DNA of 64,000 nt from an uncultured Aquimarina sp. (GTDB lineage: Bacteria > Bacteroidota > Bacteroidia > Flavobacteriales > Flavobacteriaceae): NCBI GenBank assembly GCA_947498455.1, contig CANMKK010000003.1, positions 162,661 to 226,660 of the forward strand, in the 5' to 3' direction. A program made the translations under genes and the position numbers. How positions within the stretch are numbered: position 1 is the stretch's first letter; every line of letters begins with the position of its first letter. Of the stretch, positions 55,664 to 64,000 are shown piece by piece. Below the pieces are notes generated by a model. That model saw only the letters and a list, made by a program, of their open reading frames with translations, did not search any database and was not told where the DNA came from.

Positions 55664-56344
55664 TAAAGTTTAGTTCTTCGTAATAAACTTTTGTACTTGG
55701 GTCATTAAACATTAGGCTCTTGGGTTTAGTACTAAATAATAAACATTCTGCTGTTTGTACTATAATTAGACGCTATGTAAAATTGCCGCGCCCAACCGCT
55801 TTATTGTTTTTAAAAAATTAAATGCTTTATGGCATTTATTTTTAAACTCAATTTGCCACCGCTTGGCCACACCAAAAAAAGCTAAACCTTTTGCTCTTAA
55901 TTATAATTCTCGTATTCGAAGAAAACCCTGCAAGATTTTTTTCTACGACATTCTCGTCAAGGTTGCCGCAAGAGAATAAAATTTTCCCAGCGCATATCCA
56001 GGCTTAAAATTTTATACACTTGCTTAAATTGTGCATTTGTTTGAAGCTTTCTAAGTGTATGCATATCTTTTTTTCTTGATAAAAAAAGAAACAAAAAAAT
56101 CAAGGCTGCACAAACCTTTGGAAACAATGTACGGTTCAATCGCTATATTTTAGAAAACATTGGAACGTTTTAAGACTGCTTAGAACTAGATTAAAAGCTG
56201 TTATTATTAAAGGATATGTATTGATAGACCTCTAAAATATGTACGCTCATTCACCTATTGTTTTTACCAAAGTTTTCTGAGGCCGTTTTGCCAACGCTTC
56301 ATCTCGGTAAAAACGCAGGCTCTATTTTACATAATATTATAAAA
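55664..56344. repeat. Repeat-rich non-coding left flank of the island
   Basis: No supported gene. Strings present: CGCTATGTAAAATTGCCGCG at 55771 (resembling the GTAAAAGCCAATTTGCGGC strings on the right flank), GCGCCCAACCGC near 55787, a CTTGAT...ATCAAG hairpin around 56077-56105, GTTTTTACC/GGTAAAAAC arms (56260/56306), and TATTTTACATAATATTA at 56323-56339, the inverse of the island-end motif. A minus-strand frame at 55957-56139 reads through these repeats. Confidence 0.45.
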
Positions 56345-56755
56345 CTAAGCTTTTAGTTTATCTATCATATTATTTAAAGCATACTTTTCTAATTCCTCTA
56401 TGGTTTTGCTTGTTATTTTAATCTCCCAATTAGATAAACTAGGCATTAAACCCACTTCATTATTCATAAATAAATTGCTATTGGAATCTTGTAAATACTT
56501 GGATGGAATTACATACACAACTCTTGGTTGTTCTTCTATGATTAAAACTAAAGTGATAAACAAGTTATCATTTAGTTCTCCTAAATCTTGCTTTGCAATT
56601 TTAATACTTTGTTTTACAATATCTAAATCTAACGATTGTAAGTATATGTGATGATTACCTATTAAAAAGTCTACTCCTTCCCTCCCATCGGTTTTAGCAA
56701 TTAATTCTAAGTTATGACTTTTTAATTCTGATTTTAGGAACTCTAAGGCAATCAT
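56345..56755 (-). CDS. Unknown 136-aa partner of the XRE regulator
   Basis: A soluble alpha/beta protein. Residues ~20-45 read KTDGREGVDFLIGNHHIYLQ, followed by SLDLD; the layout (Asp, hydrophobic strand, Gln-x-Ser) recalls a PD-(D/E)xK core, but the usual (E/Q)xK lysine is absent. A second strand region is VVYVIPSKYLQD (~78-90). Its start overlaps the XRE stop (ATGA), so the pair is coupled. Possible roles are a toxin, a nuclease-like effector or a restriction-related factor; none is proven. Confidence 0.6.
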   Translation of the reverse strand: MIALEFLKSELKSHNLELIAKTDGREGVDFLIGNHHIYLQSLDLDIVKQSIKIAKQDLGELNDNLFITLVLIIEEQPRVVYVIPSKYLQDSNSNLFMNNEVGLMPSLSNWEIKITSKTIEELEKYALNNMIDKLKA

Positions 56756-56958
56756 TTTGTAGAAACTAATAACTCTCTGATATCCACATCTAGTATTTCT
56801 GCAATTCTTTTTAAATCTTTTAAATGTGGTTGAGATTTATTATTGCAAAAAGCTGTTACAGAAGTCGTACTTTTTCCCAATTCTTCCGCAAGCCATACTT
56901 GTGATTTCCCTTGAATTACTAGTACTTCTTTTATTCTATTTATCCTTTCTGTTGCCAT
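56752..56958 (-). CDS. XRE-family helix-turn-helix regulator
   Basis: 68 aa, a single HTH_3 domain (VLVIQGKSQVWLAEELGKST, TSVTAFCNNKSQPHLKDLKR). It should bind DNA as a dimer and probably represses its own operon; repeated operator-like sites lie just upstream (57009-57097). Forms an operon with the 136-aa gene. Such small XRE regulators often control defence or toxin genes. Confidence 0.85.
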   Translation of the reverse strand: MATERINRIKEVLVIQGKSQVWLAEELGKSTTSVTAFCNNKSQPHLKDLKRIAEILDVDIRELLVSTK

Positions 56959-57008
56959 AATTATTTGATGTATTCTACCTTAAATATATAATACATACTT
57001 ATTAAAAC

Positions 57009-57097
57009 ATAAGTTTAAATTAAATTTTAGTAATCTAAACTTGTATTTTTAAAATTTAATTTATAAGTTTGAATTAACTTTATGTAAGTTAAAATTA
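57009..57097. promoter_or_regulatory. Four operator-like repeats (ATAAGTTTAAATTA)
   Basis: Copies at 57009-57022 (ATAAGTTTAAATTA), 57032-57046 (inverted, AATCTAAACTTGTAT), 57063-57076 (ATAAGTTTGAATTA) and 57084-57097 (GTAAGTTAAAATTA). They fill the space between the divergent XRE gene and the small ORF at 57153 and probably bind the XRE regulator. Confidence 0.55.
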
Positions 57098-57152
57098 TAT
57101 AAATGTAATTTTTAGTTAAATTTTCATTGTTAATAACTTTATTTCAAATTTT

Positions 57153-57347
57153 ATGCCATATCCTAAATATACTAAAGCCGACCTTGAGAAAATCGTATAT
57201 ACACAACTAGACAACCTAAATGCAATTCACGATTTATTACGCATTATGAAACTTCAAAATGAACTTATTGAAAATGCTAATAAGAAACTAAAGGATGAAG
57301 TCATTGATTTTAAGAAACGTGTTAATTATGGAACTGGAAAAGTTTGA
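57153..57347 (+). CDS. Small helical protein, 64 aa
   Basis: MPYPKYTKADLEKIVYTQLD then NLNAIHDLLRIMKLQNELIE; predicted almost wholly helical, Lys/Glu-rich, without signal or membrane segment. It is divergent from the XRE gene and shares its operator-like region. It ends 4 bp before the 3' end of the convergent NTPase gene. No family recognised; it may be an accessory or antitoxin-like factor. Confidence 0.5.
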   Translation: MPYPKYTKADLEKIVYTQLDNLNAIHDLLRIMKLQNELIENANKKLKDEVIDFKKRVNYGTGKV

Positions 57348-57351
57348 ATAA

Positions 57352-60300
57352 TCATACAATACTAATTTCAGAAAGATGGTTAGTCAAACTCTCTATTATT
57401 TTATCATTAGAAAAAATGGTACTCTCTTTTATGAAATTTTCAATATCGTTTTGAAATTCATTTGAGAGTTCAATTTTATTGAGATACTTCTGTATATTTT
57501 CTCCATACTCTTTTTCCATTTCTTGTAACCATTCATTCTCTATATCATTTTTGTTGTTCAATCTATTTCTATACTCTGATAATTTCCAAATATCAAACAT
57601 CATTTTAGTGAATAGTTCAGCATTTTTATTTAGTAAGTTTTCTTTTATCGTAACCCCATCTAATGATTCTAATAAAGCTTCATCTACATTTATTGGAAGA
57701 GGATTGCCATAATCACTTTCTTCTAATTCGCCTTTTTCCATAAAATTTTTAATTCTCTCAAAAAGTACTTTTTGAACTCTGAAACCATTACTAATAGCTT
57801 GCGAATCTTGGATATTAATGAAATTAAAAAAATCAATCTCTGTAGAAGCTAAGTCTGCCAACCCTTCAATCAAGAATAAAGAATCATTTTCAAAACTTTC
57901 AGGCATTAATCCTGTTACTCCTATAACAATTTCGCTTAAGGTTTCTGTATTCGTAATTCTATTTGGAAGATGAAATGAAAAATAGGATTTGTTCTCAAAT
58001 TCTTTAATTATTTGATGAACTTCCAATAATTTATTTTCATTATATGTTTGCCACCAATTTTGAATTGTTTGTTTAGTATTAAATATTCTACCACGATTGG
58101 AATTAATGAAGATTAGTATATAATATGAAACAGTCATAAGTAATCTATTATACCAAACGTTTTCTTCTTCTTTTAACTTAAAAGTATCGTGATATATATA
58201 AGTAGACCCTACTACATTATCAAATGATTGTTGCATTACTGATAGCTTATAAAATACTGCTTTCAAGTTTATAAATGCTACATTTCTATCATTACTTTGC
58301 TTAGGTTTAATTATGTTAGCTAATTGATTAAGAGTATTTCTCAAAGAAGCACACCAATCACTTATTCCTTTTTCATATTCCGAAAACTTAGCTTTGTCAA
58401 AATATCTCCTTGATTGCCTAAAATATCCTTTTGTTGTACTCAATAAATTTGATAAGAGTGTTATTTGTGCAATTAATTTATTTAATGAAGATTTAAACCT
58501 AGATTGATTTCCTTCCATTGAAGATTCAAAGTATCTAACACATATTTTAGAAAAATTTAATGCCTCCTCTCGTATTTTTATGTATTGGTTTTGCCATTCA
58601 TAATTTGAAGAGGAGCGGTATTTATCAAGTATTGTATTGTTCCATATTTGATTAATATGAACATCAAAAGTATTTACAATATTTTCTTTTGGCATTGCTT
58701 TAATTGAGTTCTGTAAAACAACCTTGTAAATTTCTTCATTTGGAAAAGGAAGAATTATAGCTTTAGTACAATACTTGTTATAGATAGGTAGTAAATTGTG
58801 AACAGTTTGAATTCTATATACACTAAATTCGTTCGCTTTGTCGGCATCTTGGTCTAACAAATATTCTATATGGATATTTTTACCTTTTTCTTTAATTGTT
58901 AATGAGTTAGTTTGTCTTTTTAGGATGCCAATAACTAAATCCTTATGTTTTTTTACAAATCGCAAGTGTTTTTTGGAGTTTGTAATATTATAATAGCTAA
59001 AAAGTTCAGAAGCTTCATCAATACTTTCATTTTTTAATACTTCCAATAGTTTACTTTCGCTCAATTCAATTTTTAATGGTATTGAAACCGATAGTTGTTT
59101 AAACCACTTAATAAGAAACCCTAAACCTTGATAGCTTTTTATGTTATTGGAATTAGTATCTAGATGATTGGATAAATAATTTGTGAATTTTATTATATCA
59201 GATTCTTTTATATCATACGGAGCTAGCTCTTCAGACTTTTGTGAAAGAAAATTTAAACCAGAAAGCTTATCTCCTAGAGATTCACTAAGGCTTTTTATTG
59301 TGTCTAATTTAGTGAATGGTAATGTTTCTGTAATAAATAGCTCAATCCCCCCGTGATTAAAAACATCGTCAAAAATAGCTTTATTTTCCGTCCAATATTG
59401 TAATGGTTCACTATGCATTAATCCGTCTATAGCAAATACCATTTCGGAAAACTTTTGCTTTGAAACCAGTTTAGCTAAATCATCATAAAATGAATCTTTT
59501 GAATTTGACTTTATTAAAGGAGAAATATTAATAAAGTAATCATATATAAAATCTTCTGTAATTATCTTATAAAGAGATAAAAGAGTATTTGTTATAGGTA
59601 TAAAGTCATTTAAAATATCTACTAAATGCTGTGACCTAACAGGGTGTAGACCTTCTATATATTCTTCTTCAAATTTTAAATAAAACTCATTTTCAAGTTG
59701 CTTTAATGCCTCTCCTCTATCTGTTATAAACCCAATATTTTCCTGAATAAAATTTATAAGATTTATAGACTTAATTTTTAAACCTAAAACATCGGCAATC
59801 GAAATAAGACGAAGTATTTCTATTTTTGAATTTGCATCTTTCTCTGTATTAACTTCTTTTATTTGAGTACTTAATCGATTGGAGAGCATTTCTCCTTTAG
59901 TCAATAGATATACATATTCAATTAATAATCCCTTCGATTCCATTTTCTCCCATACAGATTGCCAATTTGAAATTTCGGAATGTATTTTATCTCGTTTTTT
60001 TAATTCTAAAAAAATTGTTTTTGCTTCATTAACAGATAAACTTATATCTATAATCTTAGTACTTGCTTCAGATAAATCCAACCCATATCGATACCAATCT
60101 ATGTGACGAGTAGTTATTATAAATTTTATAGGTAAAAAATGTGTTCTGTCAATCAATTCATAGTATTTCGATAAAGTATTGTTTAGCCCGTCAATTACGA
60201 TGATAGGCAATTCACCAATCTGTACACGTGATTCTACAAAATCAAATAAACTGGCTACATTATTAATATCATTACAGTATTTTAATTCATAAATCGTATA

Positions 60301-61311
60301 ACCATTTTGTTTTAATTCAAAAGATGTTTGCCAAGCCAAAGTAGACTTACCTTGACCACTTGAAGATTTAACAACTACTATACTATTTTCATTTATTCCT
60401 TTTAAAATTTGATTATGCCATTCATTTCTTTTTACTGGTAAATCTTGAGCAATATGAATTGGTTTTGCAGCCTTGCCTTCAAAATAATCATCTCTTATTA
60501 TTGAGTTTGCTAAGTAATCAAAATCAATTTTTTGTATCCAATTATTTTCGATTGCTGGATTAGTTGGGCTTTTTGAAAAAGAATCCGTTACTAATTGAAA
60601 TACTTTCTTTAAGTCTAAATATTTTACTGGAGTACGTTCTCTAGACCAATTAAATGAATTATAAAAAAGGGCTTTTAGATATTGATTTTCCGTACCTAAA
60701 TTGATATTAAACTTTTCAAATAAAAGTTTGTTACAACTTTCTATTAAGTAGGATTCTGAAACATTTATAAAATCAATATTTCTTATGAACAAGTCAAAAT
60801 CTATATTGGTTATGTCTATTGATGAATCTTCAAATTTCTGTTTCCAAAAAGTAACTGTTTTATCAGTAACTTTTTTAATCACTAAATCATTTAGATTTCC
60901 TTTTGAAGTTTTAAAATTATATACAATTTTTAAGTTGCAATTAGGATTGATTGTAAATGAGTCTAAGAAGTTTTGTAAAACGCCCATTTTCCAGAAACTA
61001 CCTGCATCTATAGTATTAATTGAAGATTTAAGTTGAATGTATTGATTATTATCGACTTCAATTACGTCAAGGTCTTCAATCCCTTCTAAACGGATACTTT
61101 TTTCAAGATTAGAGTTATTTAATTCATTTAAAAGAGTAAAACAAGAATAGAGTAATTGAAACCCCATTCCTCTAAAATTTATTGCTCCTCCTTTTCTTTT
61201 AATTGCTAAATCATTGAGTGCTATATTCAAGTCCTTATCTATGGAATAGACAATATTGGCAGTAGGGTTTTGCTTTTTATTTCTTTGTTTTTTTCTTTTA
61301 GATTTTGACAT
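57352..61311 (-). CDS. Cap4/Mrr-like nuclease fused to a STAND-type NTPase, putative anti-phage effector
   Basis: 1319 aa from the ATG at 61311, one base after the upstream stop (TAAAATG); a TTG five codons earlier would overlap it. The N-terminus is very basic (MSKSKRKKQRNKKQN). Residues ~40-110 resemble DUF4297/Cap4 nucleases: NFRGMGFQLLYSCF, then E79-D80-x-D82 and Q93-x-K95, a PD-(D/E)xK pattern. The NTPase has Walker A SSGQGKST (K322), Walker B IIVIDGLNN (D374) and KFIITTRHIDWYR. The remaining ~750 residues look helical and repetitive, as in Avs sensor regions. I infer infection-triggered DNA degradation. It is coupled to the HEPN/TPR gene. Confidence 0.75.
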   Translation of the reverse strand: MSKSKRKKQRNKKQNPTANIVYSIDKDLNIALNDLAIKRKGGAINFRGMGFQLLYSCFTLLNELNNSNLEKSIRLEGIEDLDVIEVDNNQYIQLKSSINTIDAGSFWKMGVLQNFLDSFTINPNCNLKIVYNFKTSKGNLNDLVIKKVTDKTVTFWKQKFEDSSIDITNIDFDLFIRNIDFINVSESYLIESCNKLLFEKFNINLGTENQYLKALFYNSFNWSRERTPVKYLDLKKVFQLVTDSFSKSPTNPAIENNWIQKIDFDYLANSIIRDDYFEGKAAKPIHIAQDLPVKRNEWHNQILKGINENSIVVVKSSSGQGKSTLAWQTSFELKQNGYTIYELKYCNDINNVASLFDFVESRVQIGELPIIVIDGLNNTLSKYYELIDRTHFLPIKFIITTRHIDWYRYGLDLSEASTKIIDISLSVNEAKTIFLELKKRDKIHSEISNWQSVWEKMESKGLLIEYVYLLTKGEMLSNRLSTQIKEVNTEKDANSKIEILRLISIADVLGLKIKSINLINFIQENIGFITDRGEALKQLENEFYLKFEEEYIEGLHPVRSQHLVDILNDFIPITNTLLSLYKIITEDFIYDYFINISPLIKSNSKDSFYDDLAKLVSKQKFSEMVFAIDGLMHSEPLQYWTENKAIFDDVFNHGGIELFITETLPFTKLDTIKSLSESLGDKLSGLNFLSQKSEELAPYDIKESDIIKFTNYLSNHLDTNSNNIKSYQGLGFLIKWFKQLSVSIPLKIELSESKLLEVLKNESIDEASELFSYYNITNSKKHLRFVKKHKDLVIGILKRQTNSLTIKEKGKNIHIEYLLDQDADKANEFSVYRIQTVHNLLPIYNKYCTKAIILPFPNEEIYKVVLQNSIKAMPKENIVNTFDVHINQIWNNTILDKYRSSSNYEWQNQYIKIREEALNFSKICVRYFESSMEGNQSRFKSSLNKLIAQITLLSNLLSTTKGYFRQSRRYFDKAKFSEYEKGISDWCASLRNTLNQLANIIKPKQSNDRNVAFINLKAVFYKLSVMQQSFDNVVGSTYIYHDTFKLKEEENVWYNRLLMTVSYYILIFINSNRGRIFNTKQTIQNWWQTYNENKLLEVHQIIKEFENKSYFSFHLPNRITNTETLSEIVIGVTGLMPESFENDSLFLIEGLADLASTEIDFFNFINIQDSQAISNGFRVQKVLFERIKNFMEKGELEESDYGNPLPINVDEALLESLDGVTIKENLLNKNAELFTKMMFDIWKLSEYRNRLNNKNDIENEWLQEMEKEYGENIQKYLNKIELSNEFQNDIENFIKESTIFSNDKIIESLTNHLSEISIV

Positions 61312-61312
61312 T

Positions 61313-63475
61313 TTACTCTTTCTCAAAAATTTTATTTAAAGACTCATCATTCTTTATATTATTGAAATCTTCGTTATTAATAATGTCATCTTTTTCAAAA
61401 ACTTCACCACTATCTAGAGATTTTTGCAACCATAGTATAGAATTTGCAATATCTCCTTTCAGGGAATAGGCTCTGGAAACTTGAATAGAACAACATCCGT
61501 TATCTAATGTTTCTGCTTTTTCTAAAAAACCTATTGCTTTTTCTAAAAAAAGTTCATCTATTTTAGGAGAAGCTTTATGCTTTTCTATATATGCTACGCC
61601 TAAGTTAATATATGTATTAGAGTGGCTATTATCTTTTTCTAAGACTTCTTCTAAAATTGAGATAGAGTCATTTAAAGCTGTTTGAGCTTCTTTATCCTTT
61701 AATAAACGAGATTTATGTAGTAAACAAAAGCCTATATTATTTAATGTATTAATATCAGATTCATTTATTTTTTTGACTTCATTATATTCTATAAATGCTT
61801 TTTCACAATATTCAAGATTTTCTAAATGCAATGACAATGACATATATTTATTCCCTAAACGATACTTTATTTCAGTATTTACTCCATATTTATCTTCTAA
61901 TTTTTTTAGAATTTCTATAGCTTTATCATAATGTATTTGAAAGTTTTCTTCATCAAAATCTCCATATTCACCTAGGATGGAGGCAAGTAGTAGATTATGA
62001 GATAATTTGTCATTTTTTTGTATTGCTATTTCAATATTCTCAATAGATTTTTCAAAATTTTCTTTATTGTTACTATCACTGATATTCGCTAACTCCCAAT
62101 GAGAAGTAGCTAACCTTTCATAAACAATGTCGTCATTGGGATAAAGTTCAATTCCTTTTTTAAAATTCTCTATGGCATTATAAAGTTCAATTTCCTTTTT
62201 ATCCGTTTCTTTTTCTTCAAATGCAATTTCCATTTGTAACATACCAGAATTACTAAAAACTTCAAACATTGTAGGTTCATATTTTAAAGCTTCTTTTAAA
62301 TCTTCTAATAATTGCCTTCTTAGTTGATTATTTATTGTTCCATTAAAATTGGCTAATTTTAATTTTGATAATGCTCTATTAAGATAAGGTCTTCCGTAAG
62401 TTGAATCTAAAGAAATTGCCATATCATAATAAGATAATGCCGCTTTCATTATATATTCTTTTTGAGCTAAAGGTTTAGCTTCTCCAGCCTTAAAGGTGTC
62501 ATTTGCATAGTTATATACTACAACAGATAAGTTTCTTATAAGTTGTTTTTCTCCTGTAGCGAGAACTCTATTCTTTAAATCTTCAAAATTTGCCCCAGAT
62601 GGTTTCTTTTTTTCGTTATAAGATTCTATTTCATCGAGTAAAGCTTTATTTGCATCACTTGTATTTGTTAAACGAATATTCATTGCCTCAATAAATCGGT
62701 CGGTACCATAGGCGTTTTTAATTTTTATAGAGCTTCCTGAAAAACTTTCAAAACCAATTAACCCATCTTCAGGATTACCTAAAATCATTATAGGTTCAAT
62801 GTTTGATAAACTGCCCTGGATTACCTTATTAGATTTATAAGACATTTTATGCTCCTTAAGTAAAGAGAAAAACTCATTAATGAAGGACAATGAATCTTTT
62901 ATTGTTGGAAGTAAAAAATCATCTAGACTAACTGACCTTTTAAGAGTTCCTTCAATTTCAACTTCTTTACCTTTAATTATAATAAACTCGTCATCAATGA
63001 GAGAATATGATGAATGTGCGAAGGCATTACGTATTCTATTATAATATAATGATTGCAATTGTATTATAAAATCTTCAAATCGACATTGAACTCCGTGCTC
63101 TAATAAACGTTTTAGTTTTTCTGTTGGTGTTATATCATCTTGGTCAAACCTATTATATAAATCAGGTATATATCTTAGACCTTGAGCAGTAGCTATCCTT
63201 AATAAATTACCAAGAACATTATAGAGTTCATCCATTTCAAATATGTGTCCGTATAATAAAAGTCCTAAACGAGTTTTTGTATGTTTATCAGTTGCTTTAT
63301 CCATAAGATTTTCAACTTCATTTATTAACCTCTCACTCTCATATAAATGTGATAGAAACCTTTGGTCTCCCATTCCATTATAACCAATCAGGATATTTAT
63401 AAATTCAAATTCATCTACTCGTTTTGCTAAATCAAAAAGTCTTTTTAATTCACTAATTATATCTATTTCAGGCAT
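61313..63475 (-). CDS. HEPN-motif/TPR protein, partner of the STAND NTPase
   Basis: 720 aa. The N-terminal ~215 residues are helical with R149-N-A-F-A-H154 (YNRIRNAFAHSSYSLIDDEF), the Rx4-6H motif of HEPN ribonucleases, though many such domains only bind nucleotide or RNA. From ~330 to the end run tetratricopeptide repeats (AALSYYDMAISLDSTYGRPY, AIENFKKGIELYPNDDIVYE, INLGVAYIEKHKASPKIDEL). The gene is the first of the pair and ends one base before the next start, so both products are made together. It may sense infection or act as a second effector; this is inferred. Confidence 0.72.
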   Translation of the reverse strand: MPEIDIISELKRLFDLAKRVDEFEFINILIGYNGMGDQRFLSHLYESERLINEVENLMDKATDKHTKTRLGLLLYGHIFEMDELYNVLGNLLRIATAQGLRYIPDLYNRFDQDDITPTEKLKRLLEHGVQCRFEDFIIQLQSLYYNRIRNAFAHSSYSLIDDEFIIIKGKEVEIEGTLKRSVSLDDFLLPTIKDSLSFINEFFSLLKEHKMSYKSNKVIQGSLSNIEPIMILGNPEDGLIGFESFSGSSIKIKNAYGTDRFIEAMNIRLTNTSDANKALLDEIESYNEKKKPSGANFEDLKNRVLATGEKQLIRNLSVVVYNYANDTFKAGEAKPLAQKEYIMKAALSYYDMAISLDSTYGRPYLNRALSKLKLANFNGTINNQLRRQLLEDLKEALKYEPTMFEVFSNSGMLQMEIAFEEKETDKKEIELYNAIENFKKGIELYPNDDIVYERLATSHWELANISDSNNKENFEKSIENIEIAIQKNDKLSHNLLLASILGEYGDFDEENFQIHYDKAIEILKKLEDKYGVNTEIKYRLGNKYMSLSLHLENLEYCEKAFIEYNEVKKINESDINTLNNIGFCLLHKSRLLKDKEAQTALNDSISILEEVLEKDNSHSNTYINLGVAYIEKHKASPKIDELFLEKAIGFLEKAETLDNGCCSIQVSRAYSLKGDIANSILWLQKSLDSGEVFEKDDIINNEDFNNIKNDESLNKIFEKE

Positions 63476-63752
63476 ATTGTTTTTATAAATCTGTTAATCT
63501 ATAAAGATAATAATTGTTAATAACTGAGACTTACGGAGTTCCGTAATTATTTGAAGATTAGTGTGAAATACCCCATTCCATACACATTTTGCCTCCACTC
63601 CTCTACCCTAGCTGCAAAAAGAGTATTCCATTACATTTTTAAAGAAGCTTTTGGAGAAGAAAAAAATCAAAGAAAATTTGAGAAAGGAACTTCGCTTTTT
63701 ACCAAAGCAAAGTTACATAACGCAGAACATTATAGTACAAATATATATTGTA
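63476..63752. other. Right flank of the island, promoter region
   Basis: Non-coding DNA upstream of the HEPN/TPR gene, which must hold its promoter. Overlapping plus-strand frames at 63551-63772 and 63651-63836 have no protein-like character and run into the repeats, so are not accepted. Confidence 0.4.
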
Positions 63753-63848
63753 GCAAATTGGCGTATACGTAGTATTTTACATAATTGCAGATATAACGAC
63801 ACCGTTAGGTGTTTTATATCGTCAGCAATTATGTAAAAGCCAATTTGC
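63753..63848. repeat. 96-bp attC-like imperfect palindrome
   Basis: Arms GCAAATTGGC (63753-63762) plus TTTTACATAATTGC (63775-63788) pair with GCAATTATGTAAAA and GCCAATTTGC (63825-63848). A 12-nt insertion sits in the left arm only. An inner pair GATATAACGACACC/GGTGTTTTATATC surrounds a CCGTTAGGT core. The unequal arms and GTTAGGT (fits GTTRRRY) recall integron attC recombination sites; this is resemblance only. Confidence 0.55.
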
Positions 63849-64000
63849 GGCACGTTAAGTTAATTCGTAGCTATAATGTAATATTATGTAAAATATCCCA
63901 CAGTGATTCTATTTCATAGTAATTTATGTAAAAGCCAATTTGCGGCACGTTAAGTTAATTCGTAGCTATAATGTAATATTATGTAAAATATCCCACAGTG
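63829..64000. repeat. 77-bp direct repeat, two copies, period 95 bp
   Basis: Identical 77-bp units at 63829-63905 and 63924-64000, separated by ATTCTATTTCATAGTAAT (18 bp). Each unit holds ATGTAAAAGCCAATTTGCGG and CGTAGCTATAATGTAATATT. The second copy ends at the window edge, so the array may continue. The last 33 bp of this motif family also occur at 55631-55663 across the island. Confidence 0.9.

Noticed and set aside
55957..56139. 60-codon minus-strand ORF
   Set aside because: It reads through a hairpin repeat with Lys/Phe-rich low-complexity sequence.
63551..63836. Two overlapping plus-strand ORFs
   Set aside because: Composition is not protein-like, and they run into the attC-like repeat.
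63829..64000. Possible CRISPR start at the window end
   Set aside because: The repeat is 77 bp, with a single short AT-rich 18-bp spacer and no cas genes.

Overview
The window is AT-rich chromosomal DNA from a member of the Bacteroidota, most likely a marine Flavobacteriaceae species (Aquimarina-like is a guess; the genus is not shown). The evidence is a split menaquinone locus, a type IX secretion (T9SS) C-terminal sorting domain, a Bacteroidota-type TssD (Hcp) protein, TAnnTTTG -7 promoter motifs, many lipoproteins with a Cys lipobox, and palindromic repeats of a flavobacterial kind. No rRNA, tRNA or CRISPR array was recognised.

Layout. 0.3-6.2 kb: a small unknown gene, then menA, a UPF0173 beta-lactamase-fold hydrolase, menC, a CPBP membrane protease and menE, which form a menaquinone operon. 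6.3-10.9 kb: an exported plug/VWA fusion and a convergent topoisomerase III. 10.9-24.1 kb is the first accessory region. It holds two double-glycine-type leader peptides, a secreted lipoprotein, a TssD protein with a C-terminal extension, a coupled 571-residue protein ending in a LAS-type zinc peptidase signature (a candidate type VI effector), its likely immunity lipoprotein, a row of further unrelated exported proteins and gene remnants, and a T9SS cargo protein. 24.4-33.4 kb: a TPR/AraC sensor-regulator, an acyl-CoA carboxylase beta subunit, and sbcD-sbcC.

33.4-34.5 kb: six copies of a ~104-bp palindromic repeat surround a single-domain GIY-YIG nuclease gene. 34.7-41.9 kb: glgA-glgC-glgB plus a GH31 alpha-glucosidase for glycogen synthesis and turnover. 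42.1-46.0 kb: an M48 peptidase lipoprotein, an MFS permease, a lipocalin-like lipoprotein and an OmpA-family protein. 46.1-52.3 kb: a compact biosynthetic cluster (FAD oxidoreductase, methyltransferase, type III polyketide synthase, lipoprotein, FabZ-like dehydratase, ketosynthase, acyl carrier protein, phosphopantetheinyl transferase). 52.3-55.2 kb: an M16 zinc protease.

55.4-64.0 kb is the second accessory region. It carries an XRE regulator with a small partner and repeated operator-like sites, and an operon of a HEPN-motif/TPR protein and a 1319-residue protein with a Cap4/Mrr-like nuclease motif and a STAND-type NTPase. The island is bounded on both sides by related repeats and attC-like hairpins. 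This operon looks like an uncharacterised anti-phage system. With the TssD/LAS-peptidase locus and the GIY-YIG repeat cluster it is the most interesting content of the window.
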